Shown here one piece after another: positions 11,455 through 23,271 of a DNA stretch of 64,000 nucleotides. This stretch comes from Cylindrotheca closterium (taxonomy: Eukaryota; Bacillariophyta; Bacillariophyceae; Bacillariales; Bacillariaceae): the NCBI GenBank assembly GCA_933822405.4, contig CAKOGP040002069.1, positions 1-64,000 on the forward strand. The letters run 5' to 3'. Made by a program: the position numbers and the translations under genes. The notes beneath the pieces were generated by a model that worked only from the letters and a program-made list of their open reading frames with translations, had not been told where the DNA came from and made no database searches. How positions within the stretch are numbered: position 1 is the first letter of the stretch; the number at the start of each line of letters is the position of its first letter.

Positions 11455-12118
11455 AACGAGAAAATATATATATTCAATTTCGAAAACTCTTATGTTAGAT
11501 AATAAAAGAACCCTACAATACTCTGAGACGATCAGTCTTCAGTTGTTCGGCGTAACGTAGTCCTAATACTATGAACCTTAAAGTCGTTAATAAAACTGGC
11601 CAAAGCAAACTCATGCTTTCGGTCATCCCAAAACTCTCTACGCAGTTTTAAACTACTGTAATTCAATCGTTCATCTTTCGAACAACATCTGCCCATGACT
11701 GGTTCTCCATACTCTCACGGTTGATGTATGACGGTTTAGACTTGTCACTATCTGACTCAGGGGAGTGAGTCATCTGTACGACTTCCAACAGCCGATAGCC
11801 ACGTGGAGATGCAGGAAGGAACCAGTCATTTCGGATGTGTCACAACAGTTTGGAAAAGATTGCGGAAGTTACCAGTTTGCTGCAAAGCCTGTCGGAACCT
11901 TTGTCGCTCACAGACAAGTGCAATTGATAGAAGAGGACAACTATGATGACGATGACGATGATGAGGACTATTTCGTAGATTCTGATGATCAAGCAGAGGA
12001 TGATTACGACGAAGAAGATTACGAAGAAGAGATGTACGACTAATGGCTTAGCTTCAAACCTGTAATATTGCAATATTTGATGACAACGGGTAAATGATTT
12101 GCATTGGTCTTCTTGCTG
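11455..12118. other. Intergenic with a small acidic ORF
   Basis: An ORF at 11765-12043 (+, 92 codons) ends in a long Asp/Glu/Tyr run. Its first third overlaps a 51-bp antisense copy of the neighbouring isomerase-like gene (see 11791-11841), so it is more likely a chance product than a gene. Nothing else recognised. Confidence 0.4.
11791..11841 (+). repeat. 51-bp copy of neighbouring exon fragment
   Basis: Matches 12780-12830 with a single difference (GATGTG for GACGTG); flanks on both sides are unrelated. The source lies in the coding region of the minus-strand FAD enzyme, about 1 kb away. It resembles filler DNA copied during break repair. Confidence 0.7.
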
Positions 12119-14339
12119 TTACAGACTCAGAGAATCCAGACACCGCCATTGTTGGAATGGATTGACAAAGGCATTAGCGGCACTGGCACCAGATATTGCA
12201 ACGGCTGGAACGCCTTTGAAAAAGAAGAAGACTCTTCTGTCAGGCATCCAGTTTCACGATGGATTCATTCGCTGATAGCATTGAACTTACCAATTCCTGG
12301 AAAAATTCCATCACCCGCTAGCACAAAATTAGAAATTGGCGTACTGCCATCGTTCAAATAGTCTTCCGTGGCAGCACCATATGTTCCTCGAGGTCGTCTT
12401 AAGAAGCGTTCGTGAGTGAGCGGCGATCCAACCATATCCAGAACGACCCTTTCCCGAATGTCCGGTATTATGCTTTCCATGGCCCTCCAAAGAACTTTCG
12501 ATCGCTTTTCCTTGAGCTGTTTATATTCAGGAGAGTTTCGCTCCATACCTTCCCAGACATGATAGGGTTCGTTGCCAGCACCATATGCATGAAGCACCAT
12601 GTATCCCTCTGGAGCGAGCGTTTTGTCAATGACACAAGGATTGGACAAGGCAATCATGTTCAATTCTCCACAAGGGCCATCGGTCACACCCTCGATGGTG
12701 ATGTTTTCATTCCCTCCCAGTCCTCGGTCCATGACAGTGTAGTGGGCCTCCATCTTGCTTAAATCCAATCCTTTGGCGTCGATAGCCACGTGGAGATGCA
12801 GGAAGGAACCAGTCATTTCGGACGTGTCACAATCGTACAGTAGACTCTCTCTTTCATCTTCTTCTTTCTTTGACTTGTCAAATACTGCTGATCTAGTTTT
12901 GTGGATAAATGATACACCCTCTCCAGAAGCCTCCCAGGTTTGTCTGGGGCTGCGGTCGCCCTTGTCATCTCCTAGGTAGTTGTCAATCTTGTTCTTTGCG
13001 GCGTCATCCTTCAACAAATTCCTCAGCGCCCAGAGCGGAGCGTTGCAAATGACACCTTCTTTGGCGATAACTTTCTGTCCCCCTCGCAAAGTCAACCCAG
13101 TGGCCATTGTTGCATCATCATTAAAGTCAATACTTTCGACATGGTTTCGCAGATTTAACTTGGAGCCAGTCTTTCCCTGCTCCAGTCCTCGCACTAGCGC
13201 ATCAATTGCAGACCCCAACCCGCCCTTTGGATAGTCCAATGCCGCACCCTCCCGATGCATGTCATCCAACACAAATGCCATGGCTGCTGCTGCCGTCCGA
13301 GAGGATGGGAGTCCACTCAAAGAAAAGGCCAAGGCATCCAACCAATCTCGTAGCCATGGATCTTTTACTATAAACTTGGGTCCATCCATGTAGGGCTCAA
13401 ATGTACCTGTCAATTCGGGACCTTGTTGAATGAGTTTCACCAGAGTTGGAAAGTATCGCAACAAGGGAACCAGCGCGGATGGACCTGGGCGCATTGCCAT
13501 GATAGGAATGCTTTGTCCAGTTATCAAACCTTTGGTAGCTTCCCGAAGCGCTTCAAACTCTTCCAGCACATTGGGACCTCCAAACTCCTTCAAGGGTCCC
13601 TGTTGGAAAATATCCTCTCCCAACTCGCACTTCCACCGCTTTTCGTTTCCATTTTCCTTGCCTGGATTCTCGATCATTCCCCACCCATCATATCGAATCC
13701 AGTCCACCTTCTGGTTGACCGCATCTAGTACTTGTCGTAGCGCACTAAAGGGCTGCCGTGAACATCTGATGGAATGAATAGATGGATGGATGAAACAGTT
13801 CAAATTGGGACGAAAAGATGTGAGAATAGAATAGTTGAATATTCACATATTGTTACTGATGATCGATGTTGTTTCAAGTGAACACGACGGCCCCAAAATT
13901 TCAACGAATGTGCTTACCCCAGCAATATCGTTGGCCCAGAGTCAAAGGTAAACGTCTCGTCATTAGATGCTTTCCGATCAAACGCATGTGCACAACCTCC
14001 CGGCAAATAGTGAGATTCGTAAACCCCAACTTTCTTGCCATACAGTGTATTTAGAATGGCACCCGCACAAAGTCCTCCAATTCCAGCTCCAACAATGGCA
14101 ATGTCCACCGTATCATCCTCCTTATTGGAACTGGTGGCGCTTTGTTGTTTCAGCATTGTGCTTCTTCGTCTGGTTGTGTCTGCAGTTCTTGTCGCGACGT
14201 TGTCATTCTGTATGAAGTTAATAATAATATTATTCTTGTTATTGTTATTATTTTTATTTCGCTGCGTTGGAAGAAAGGAATCTACTAGTGTTACCAGCAG
14301 CAACAATTGCCATAGAAGCCGATGATGCCTCATCATCAT
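12119..14339 (-). CDS. Carotenoid isomerase-like FAD oxidoreductase
   Basis: Three exons: 14339-13918, 13765-12291 and 12213-12119; introns have GTAAGC/GTAAGT donors and the sum keeps frame (663 residues). A hydrophobic leader is followed by VDSFLPT, resembling the diatom plastid signal ASAFAP with Phe after the cleavage site, so plastid import is likely. The Rossmann FAD motif VDIAIVGAGIGGLCAG comes next, then GGCAHAF and FDSGPTILLG. Near the end FPGIG, joined across the last intron to VPAVAISGASAANAF, is the classic C-terminus of the CRTISO/phytoene desaturase group. Known members isomerise or desaturate carotenoids or reduce retinol. The exact substrate cannot be told. A short antisense fragment of it is copied at 11791. 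Confidence 0.82.
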
Positions 14340-14832
14340 TGCTGATTATTGCCCGTTTCGTGTTGTTGTCGTGACGTCCATTGGTTCCAGCCCCCTCCCC
14401 TTTTATATTTTATTTCCAGGCCACATCCCCCAATAATGAATGCAACCGCATTCATTCAATCAATCTCGTAACGTAGTACCTACATTCAACATGTAAATGC
14501 ACTCCCGAAGTTGCGGAGGACTTTGGTCACCGAACTTTTGTAAAATCACCGCAAACTCCATCTTTTTACAATATAAAAATATATAAAAGAGTAAAAGTGA
14601 GACTTGATCTTGGTTGAGTTTTCGCTAGCCTGGAATATTGTTTTTTTCCTGCGTGTTCTTGCTTGAGGGTTCTTGGTGGTCTTCTCGTCCCAAGAGGACG
14701 ATGACGATGGCGATGAGTTCTATTACATATTCGTACAGTAGCAGGGGCGGGGAACCACCACACCAACACATTTCTGAAGCCTTTTGTCGCCACCTCTAAA
14801 ATCGTTACGCTTCTTACAGTACAGTACACGTG

Positions 14833-14840
14833 TACCGGTA
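14833..14840. promoter_or_regulatory. TACCGGTA palindrome
   Basis: About 494 bp upstream of the FAD oxidoreductase start. Confidence 0.5.
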
Positions 14841-15113
14841 TCATATCGTATTCCATCTACGACAGAAAACTCCCATTCCTCATTCCTCCATCACTACAAG
14901 CTTTTTCCATAGTAGTGCCGTTTTTGTGTTTCGCACTCCCAAGCTGTTTTCAAAGACTATGTACTGCATTTATTTTATTTTATTACAGTAGGTTTGGTAC
15001 CGGTTACTGTGCACTGTCGGTACGATACCGTATTGGAAGAGGGTCGTGTCACGTTGCTGAAGAAGGAATTTTGTATAATATCATCACCCGTGCTAATGTC
15101 AGTTGTGTTCTTA

Positions 15114-15225
15114 CGATTGAATTTGTGATTGAATTTGTGATTCATTGATTGATTCATTGATTGATTCATTGATTGATACACTGATTGATTCATTGATTGA
15201 TTCATTGATTGATTCATTGATTGAT
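15114..15225. repeat. 12-bp satellite GATTCATTGATT
   Basis: About nine units of a 12-bp repeat with few changes. Its reverse complement (GAATCAATCATT type) forms the repeat inside the Nbp35 intron at 43778-43837, so the same satellite occurs at two distant loci. Confidence 0.85.
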
Positions 15226-15599
15226 CCTCCAAAAGCTCTTGACAGCGTTGTTTGAACGCACAGTAGTTATCATAAATACTCTCCCCTTCACAATACACCT
15301 TACAGGAACAGAACTGTTATACCTATTATAATACTATCTCCTATTATTCTACAAGTTGCAAGTTGGTATTACAAAAATAGGACTATATTGATACAGCACT
15401 TTCTATTTTATTAAAATAATCATTCTATTGTATTACAGTCAGTTTAGTGTACAACATCATCAGGAGTTGATATGTTCATAGCACAAAATTGAAAATTGTA
15501 TGGCTGGCTGTCTGTCTGGCTGGCTATCTACACGGAGGTAGTTTCATCATCATCAGCCGAGTCATCCGTTTCGATCTCGTTTTCGTTTTCGTCTTCGGT

Positions 15600-16211
15600 T
15601 CACAAGGTGGAAGCCACTCGCCTTCGTACTCTTCGTGTAAAAGTCGAAGCAATCGCAGTAGCATCCGCCGTGACGACTCGTTTGCGCATGGCAAAGGGAA
15701 AGGCAGGTGGTGTGTTGGTCATTTCTGGAATCGAAGAGGCCATGGCTGGTTTGTAAACGTTACAATAATCGTGACAACCTTGCAGAAAGGCATTCTGCTG
15801 ATTCCAGGCTGTGCATCGTTGAGAAATGGAAGCCACATGTTCCTCTCCCAATCCTCGTCTTGCAGCGCTAATCGTGCATCGAATGCTCATGAATTTGTGT
15901 TTTTGGCGGTCTGCTGTGCAATGTTCCAAGCCTCTCAGTTCTGGGTCTGCAACAGTCAGTCCAGATTGAGAAATGACTTGTTTCGCTTTCGATTTAAAGG
16001 TAATCAACTCCGTTCGATTGTACCAAAGCTCCTTGACTTCATCAAAGGGCAGGGGTCCCGCACTGGCTGCTTGAACTGTCGGAGAGAAGCATACTCGCTT
16101 TCCCGTTGTCGTCGTTGAGGTCGTCATCGTGGTTGTTGGCTTTGATGGTAAGAAGGCTTGCATAACATCCATGAATTCCTGCGTCGTTGGAATGTTGGTG
16201 GTGTTCATCAC
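15600..16211 (-). CDS. Diatom-specific RGLE-motif protein
   Basis: Single exon, 203 residues, function unknown. It has GKRVCFSPTVQ near residue 37, KELWYNRTEL, then ELRGLEHCTADRQKHK and a helical C-terminal half with AWNQQNAF and ending in basic residues. I recall a large diatom family with the order R-V-x-F, W-Y-x-x-x-E-L, R-G-L-E, R-Q-x-x-x, W-A; this fits. No catalytic motif or membrane segment is visible. Start: the double ATG at 16211. Confidence 0.6.
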   Translation of the reverse strand: MMNTTNIPTTQEFMDVMQAFLPSKPTTTMTTSTTTTGKRVCFSPTVQAASAGPLPFDEVKELWYNRTELITFKSKAKQVISQSGLTVADPELRGLEHCTADRQKHKFMSIRCTISAARRGLGEEHVASISQRCTAWNQQNAFLQGCHDYCNVYKPAMASSIPEMTNTPPAFPFAMRKRVVTADATAIASTFTRRVRRRVASTL

Positions 16212-17154
16212 AAAAAAAGGGGTTTGGTGGGTGCGTTTTTGTGCCGAAGGTTGGTTGGAGGATCACACCAGGTTGTGTATTTTGTATCGTATTCCCACAA
16301 AAAATACAGTCGAGGGAGGCGCTGGCTGTGTGTCTGTGTGTCTGTGTGTATTCTTCGTGCTGTGCTGTGAGGGAGTTTTGCGCCGCTTTACACGATGGGT
16401 CATACATGCTCGTAGAAATCAAACCAGGAACAAGTACCACAGGTACGGCGTCGCAGCATTAAGTGCGATATGAATGAATCTGAATTGTCCAATCCACGTA
16501 GAGTTTGCAGTACCGGGCATTTGGAAGAGTAAATGCACCCTCTTCCGTGGTGGAATATTCTGAAATTACATAATGTCTGGCCTTGTTGTAGTCACATGAA
16601 AGTGTAACAGTTAAGAGTTACGAACCCTCCCAATTGTCCCAACCCGATATCTCGACAATGCTGGGTCCGATAGAAACAACCAATTTTAGAAATTGGCAAC
16701 ACGTCATATGCGCGCGGACGGAGTGTTTTTTCGTTTATATACTGAGATGGCAGGACCGAAACACACTTGCCGAAATAGAAGCTTCGAAATTAGTGTGCAA
16801 CCTTAATTAAAATTGTCATCCGAGTTATGGTACCTTATATTGGTTCGACGAAGAATTACTGAAGTAAGTCCTGTAGCTTGCATAAATGTTTTGGGGACGT
16901 TCCTGCAGTGTTGCTAGCTGTACACGTACCGGTACACATACTGTACTGTAGTTTCTATCAAGCAATTGATCAGCTTGGGAAGGTTGTTGGAGAAGCAAGC
17001 TTTTTGTTTGTATTATTCCAATTGGGAACGATTGGATTGATTTTGATTGTGTCAATAATATAAGAGAAAGGCTCCAAGATAGATTCATTTTACAGGCCAA
17101 CGCCGCACCAAAACACAACAGGTCAATACTGGCTGTAGTGCACTCTTTCTCAAC
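16212..17154. other. 5' flank of the Roco gene
   Basis: No gene supported. TACCGGTA lies at 16927-16934, 221 bp before the Roco start. A minus-strand ORF (16825-17211) overlaps the Roco start and has no recognisable features. Confidence 0.5.
16927..16934. promoter_or_regulatory. TACCGGTA palindrome
   Basis: 221 bp upstream of the Roco start; a run of TACTGTACTGTA follows. Confidence 0.5.
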
Positions 17155-20100
17155 ATGTCCAAAGCGCGACCCATTCACACCATACACCGAGAGTTGGATG
17201 AAGCACCACATGAAGCGGAACCCAGCTTTTCGTATGAGCGGAACTCCTTTTTATTCACAGCGGAAGAGGCATTGGAAGATGAATTTCATCGCAAGCTGTC
17301 CGCCAACAACAACAGCAGTAACAACAATCCCCGGCCGCCCAAAAGCGAAATTACTACTTCCAATATTGGTGGTCCTTCTGTTCCCACCGCACCTTATCCA
17401 TTGTCGAGTTTAAATTCTTCAAATGGCGGCGGCGGCGGCGGCGGTGGAGGAGGCGGTGGAGGAAGCGGTAGTGGCAGTTTCAGTCTAGCATCAAATGGTG
17501 GTGGTGGTGGTGGTGGTGGTGGAAATAATAACAATGGAGGAGGAGTCTCGTCGTTTTGGCGGACCAAGGGCTCGACACCCAATTCCTCTCCGGCCATGGG
17601 ATCCATAAGTCGGCACAAGTCTCCAAGTGTCACTTTGAATCTGAGAAGGGAAGTATCCGAGTCGCTTTCTGTCAGTACCCATAGTACCAGCGGAAGGGCC
17701 AGTCGATCTTCCAACACGGATTACAGTGGACGAACCACGGATTACAGTGGACGGACCAGCATTCGGAGCATTAGCGGAGGAAACTCGAGTCGGGCCTCTG
17801 GTGGTGGAGGCGGTATTGGAGCAGCATTGTTATCATCACCACCGCAGCATCCGGATTCTCAACGATCCAGATCGGTTCCGACGCCAGACGATTTTGCGCA
17901 TCATCCGGGTATGATCAAGCGATCCATATCGGCCTTGTCGCAAAACTCCAACAAGAAGAAGAATGCTACCAAAGCACGAGCCCAAGCTCGACGCATGAAG
18001 TATGATCAAATGCAGGGAATGGACATTGGGCACGATATAGTATCTGATATTGACGAGGACCAAAATGATGAGCGTTACGCACCACTTGGCGAGCGTTACG
18101 AACCACTCAAACATGATGAGCACGGCCCTATCACAATTGATCATAATGGTAGCAGTGATCATGGTACGTCGTTGATTTTTGGTCACATTGCCAGGCCTAC
18201 GGAAGACAGCAATATTCGAAATTCTTCCATTGGTACTGCCACGTCTGCTGGAATGTCATCCCAAACGTCGGCGAGTGCGAGCATAGACTCGACGATAATA
18301 AACAGCCGGATGGACGGAAGCATAGGGAACAACAACAACCAGACCAACAACAGCTATCACAATGAAAGAAGTACGGGAACCAACAGCTATTACAATGAGA
18401 GAAGTTTAGGAGGGAGTACCAATGGAAATACGACGAGTGCAGGATCGAGCGTCTTGTTTGGCAAGTCGTCATCTCTCATTTTTCCAACCGGCGTGGATCC
18501 ACCAGTCGATGTCCAAGAACGAGCCTACAACCACAAGAGACACAAAATTAATACCCTCTTGGATGCCTGCGACTCGATGAGATTTCCATTCAAAAAGAAA
18601 CTCATCTTGAGCAACTTGGATTTGACTGCGGCAGATGTTCCAGTAAAGGACTTGTACAATACATCTCTGGGAAATAGCCTGCACAAATTGTCACTCTCTG
18701 GAAACCCACTGACGACGGTCCCGCCAAAGCTAGTCACCTGCCTGCCCGTCTTGAAAAACTTGGATTTGTCACAATGTGGATTGCATCAGATCCCAGATCA
18801 GTGGTATCTTCCCCAATTGAGGCAATTGAATTTGTCCCATAATCGATTGACCGACTTTCCAGAAGAAACCATGTTGGAAGGCCTACCGGAACTCCAGCAA
18901 CTGAATATGTACGGAAATAAAGTATCGGATATTATTGTGCCACAAAACCCAAAATTGTTGTCCAAACTGGAACTGTTGAACTTGGGATATAATGATTTAT
19001 CCTATTTGCCCGCAGACTTGGACAGTCTAAAGTCGCTGCGGACTTTAAAGGTGATGAATAACTTGCTAGAGTTGATTCCGATGCGGGTTTGCGATATGGA
19101 GCTCAAGTCGATCGATGTGTCAAGTAACCCTGTCGTCCAACCTCCAATTGAAACTTGCGAGCGTGGAATTGCCAGTATGAAGCGATATTACCACTGCCTG
19201 CGAATGGAAGATAAGTCCAAAGCTAAGCTACGCGATGCACAAGCATTGAGGAGCGCCAAGAAACAATCAAGGGGCAAGCGAGGATTTGGAATTGGGTCCC
19301 TCCCAAAGTTGCTGAAGTCTCCACCTTCATGTGGAATTGCCAAAAAGACACCCGATGATAGTTCCTCCGTGAGTCAGTCTTTCAGTGCGAAAATCAGCGC
19401 TCAACAACAGTTCGACAGCATTGGGCCGGTGACAGCACGCTCGGGCTCAGAAGGGATCCTACCCCGCAGCATCACATCGAAGAACGTGATTCGCTCCCTA
19501 AGTCTCGACCAGGCGGCAATTGATAAAAAGCAGGCAATGTCGTCAGGCGAGTTAAGTTGTGCCGAAGAACGTTCGTCTCTGGAATTTGGAGGGTCGTCAC
19601 TAGGCCTGCAGGACGAAATTACCGTAAACGATACGCTTAAAGTTATTTTTGTGGGAATGGCAATGGTTGGAAAGACTTCCATGATCAAGCGATTCATTGA
19701 AGGAGAAGATGCGGTGATACCCAAAAGAGATGACAGAACCGTTGGAGTTGACATTTACGAATGGGACCCAAAGAATGACAAGCGTTACGAACATATCGAT
19801 ACTCGCATTGCCTTTGGCGACCAAGAGCTACAACAGGAGATGGGCGACACGAATGTGAAATTCAGTGTTTGGGATTTTGCTGGACAGCATGTTTACCACG
19901 CTACCCACCAGCTTTTCTTTTCACAGCGCGCATTGTACGTATTGGTGTGGGACATGGGAGCTACGAATGATGCTACGAAACAGCGAAAGACAGAACGTGA
20001 TAATGACAAGGGAACATTCAGCTTGAGTTACGATTCCGATGAGGACTCGGAAGAAGACAACGATGGGCTGGGGCTATTTTCTGCTGAAGAAGAAGTTCGA

Positions 20101-23078
20101 AGAGCAGATAGAGCTCTAGAGAGAGATATAGACGAGAAAGTGCAATTTTGGGTCGACTGTATTCAGTCAAGTGCTCCGGGAGCTGCTATTCTTCCTGTTG
20201 CTAGCTTTGACGACTATTTTGATGCCGATGGAGGCCAAGAGGCCAGCCGACGCTGTGAGATCATGAAGCAGCGTTTGCTGAAACACGAAGAGAAGCGGAT
20301 CCAAGGTATCAAGGATCGCCTCAAGAAGTATGTTGACAACAATCGAGCTCATGAAGAAGGAGCACAACGATTACGCAAGCTGCTATCGTCATACACACGT
20401 CCAAAGTTAATTTTTGGAAATGACGGAAAGAGCAGCGTGCTTCGTGTCAGTGGAACCAAGTTTACTGGATTTGAAAATCTAACGCAAAGAGTGATTGATA
20501 TCGCAACAGGACGAGACAAGTGCAATATGCGATATCCAATCTTCAGAGGTCACGTTGGCGCTCGAATTCCTCACATGCGACTTGAAGTCAGAGATGCTGT
20601 GAGGCAAATGCGTGATCGTTTCAAGGTGGTCGAATGGGGTTATTTCCTGAATCAACTTCGAGAGCAAGGTCTATCGAATGTGGAGGACATCAGTGACGCA
20701 CTCCATTTCTTGGCAAATATCGGAGAATTATCCTATTTTGGGACCATTTTGCCTGATGGCCAATACCCAGCAATAGGCGAGGATGTAGGGGTAAGTTCTT
20801 TGCCGTATTGACTTTTGCCGCCAATGCTGAATCTGACACTTTGTGTGTTGAGCAGCAAGCTTTAAGGCGGGCGTCGTATAATTCTATTAATCTAGTTGCG
20901 GAGAATGGTGATATGAGTGATGAAGACGACGACGATGACGAACCTCTCCTATCTATCGATGATACCACGTTCACAACAACATTGGCATCCACTGAGGATG
21001 CATCCATGACAACAGCTGCTGATTCAGTCGTCGGCGGGTTGTCTCAATTTGTCTTTCTCAATCCAAGATGGCTTGTTGCAGCGGTTGCTTGTATCTTGCG
21101 TCATGATTTGGACCAAGAGATTCATGAAGCAAAGCGTGTTTTGAACAAACAGCAGAAGATGGTGAACAGATCCAATAGTTTTTACGAAGCAAATTTGAAC
21201 TGTCCAGTCATCACCGCCGATGACGCTTGCATGCTTTGGCAGGCCAAGAAATTCACGAAGAAAGCTGCCGAGAGAGCGTCGGAATACTCGAACAATATGA
21301 CACTTAAGCCCTTTGAATTCCTCCAGCTGCTGCTAATTCGCTTCGGCGTTTTCGTTCCCATAGATCTCGGGATCGACAAGGCATATCTCGGAGGAAAGGA
21401 GTACTCTTTTTCTCATCTTGCTCATGACAATGATGACACACCTGCCGAGATAACTGTTTCCCAGCCAGATCACGATTTGAAGGCAAGGTACTTTTTTCTT
21501 CCTAGTCTTCTAGGACCTGGAGAACCAGCTGAAGCCTGGACATTCAAGTGCACTGATTCATGGAAAGCGACTCTTTGTCATTCAATATTATTCCCGGACG
21601 GTGTGCCTCCAGGACTAATGGAAAGGATTACAGCATCTGTGCTGAGCAACATCTACAGTATTTCTACTCTTAGCCAAACCAGAGGCCCACGTACAGCCCC
21701 ACTAATCGGCGGGGGGAGGCTTGCAGTCAAGGAAGTACTCTGCTGGAGAACAGCATTTCTCGTGAAACTAGGGCTTCAAACAGTTTCATCATCCAGCGAT
21801 GGTGCAGATCGGGTCAGCGAAAGTGTCGTCGAAGTATTCTGCGTTCTGGTCGATCGGGACTCTCACTTGTGCGTTGGCTCCGACTACATGTCTGTTGGCT
21901 CGCAAAGACTCATTATGAGTGCCAAAGGACAGGAAGGCAATGGGGGCCACAAAATCTGGAATGGTGGATATCTCTTGGTTGTCAAAGCTGTGCAGCGTGT
22001 GATGGAAGAGTACGGAGGTCTTGAGTTTGAGCGACAAGGATTCTGCCCTGACTGTCTTGCAAAGAAGGCGATCCATGACGCAAGATATTGGGACCTCACA
22101 GTCGTTCGGGCTGCAGTGAAGAATAGAGACTCTACCATAAGGTGCAAGCATGGTCACCGGGTGGATATTCGATTAGTCGCTGGGCCTCTAGATGTGCCTG
22201 CTATTCCAAGACCACTAGCCTCAGCTTTGGACGGGTCTGGAAGTGATCTTAAATTTCCTATCAATCATCTTTTGCGCGCAACAGTTGTTGTTGCGCTATG
22301 GAACAGCAAGACCAGACAAGTTGTAAGGTGCGGTTCTGGATTCATTGCTGACAAAAAGCGTGGATTAATTGTCACCGCAAGTCACACACTCATGAATATT
22401 TGGGGGGACAAGAATACACCGTTCGGAGAAGATTATGATGGCTTGAGAGACGGCAAAGCATTAATTGGTGTCATCACTAAGTCAAAGAGTGAAGAATCAA
22501 GTACTGAGGCGGTATTTCGATATTTCGCCAAAATTGTGAGCAAGGATCCGAATATTGAAAGAGGTGTTTGCCATTTGGATGCTTGCGTTCTTAGAATTAC
22601 AACAAGAATGGAACGCGATGTATCAACAAGAATCGAAGAGTGTGCTGAGCTACCAGAAAGATTGCTTCTTGGAAACACTCACGCTATGAAGCAAGAGGGG
22701 CTGGCTCAATTGAAATTGACTAACAGATGTGAATTGGACGAACAAGTTAGAATCTTCGGTTACAATCAAGGGGGTGAGGGAGTTTTTGGACCGGGGGAAA
22801 CGCTCAATCGCTACGTGGACTTCGCCCGTGGATATGTCTGCAAGAAATTTGCTGCAGGCGAAGGCAATGATAACGTGCGCCATCGTTTCAAACCACGAGA
22901 GGAAATTGTAGTACTTTGCCCCACTATTGGCGGCCACAGTGGTGGACCATGTGTGAACCAACAAGGTGAAGTCATCGGAATATTGAGCAGAGCAGATCCA
23001 GCTGAGAACCAGAGATGTTACTTGGTGCCCACCTATGAATGGAAAGCTCTTTTGAAAGAAGCCAAAAGAAAAGGTTGA
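17155..23078 (+). CDS. Roco GTPase with C-terminal trypsin-like protease
   Basis: Two exons (17155-20790 and 20856-23078; 65-nt GTAAGT...GCAG intron, phase 0), 1952 residues. Order: disordered Gly/Ser-rich N-terminus with polyglycine; LRRs at about 480-680; Roc GTPase with P-loop GMAMVGKTS (834-842) and switch DFAGQHVYHATH, plus an acidic insert; COR domain across the intron (YFLNQLREQGLS, FLNPRWLVAAVACIL); a CPDC...CKHGH possible zinc site near 1607-1645; then a chymotrypsin-fold protease with His1722 (TASHT), Asp1787 (LDACVL) and Ser1907 (GHSGGP), so the triad is complete. Roco proteins usually carry a kinase; here a protease sits in that place. The substrate is unknown. No signal peptide, so probably cytosolic. 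Confidence 0.85.
17423..17524 (+). repeat. GGC/GGT polyglycine microsatellite in Roco
   Basis: Two triplet runs (GGC then GGT) encode two polyglycine tracts near residues 90-122. They are in frame and are likely length-polymorphic. Confidence 0.85.
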
Positions 23079-23271
23079 ACATTTGGGATAGAAGGTGTTA
23101 TGAATATGAATATAGAAATGTTAATAGTGTGTCTGTGTGCTTTTCCTTTTCGCCTGGCATTCTTTACCCCGAGCCCATGCTGAAGAAAGAGGTTATTCAC
23201 CGAGGACTGACATATCGATCAGACCCAACCATGTGGATCTGAGTAGCAAATGTCCTCTAAAAAGTGAAAAT

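Larger units (their letters stand above)
14340..15599. other. Intergenic region with a satellite
   Basis: No gene supported. Contains an AT-rich 5' flank of the isomerase-like gene, TACCGGTA at 14833-14840, and a 12-bp satellite at 15114-15225. Confidence 0.5.

Noticed and set aside
11765..12043. 92-codon acidic ORF as a gene
   Set aside because: Its start is made of an antisense exon copy and the rest is low-complexity GAT/GAC repeats.
14975..15298. Minus ORF with SMNQ repeats
   Set aside because: The repeats are only the translation of the 12-bp satellite.
16825..17211. 128-codon minus-strand ORF
   Set aside because: Overlaps the Roco start and upstream region; no recognisable feature.
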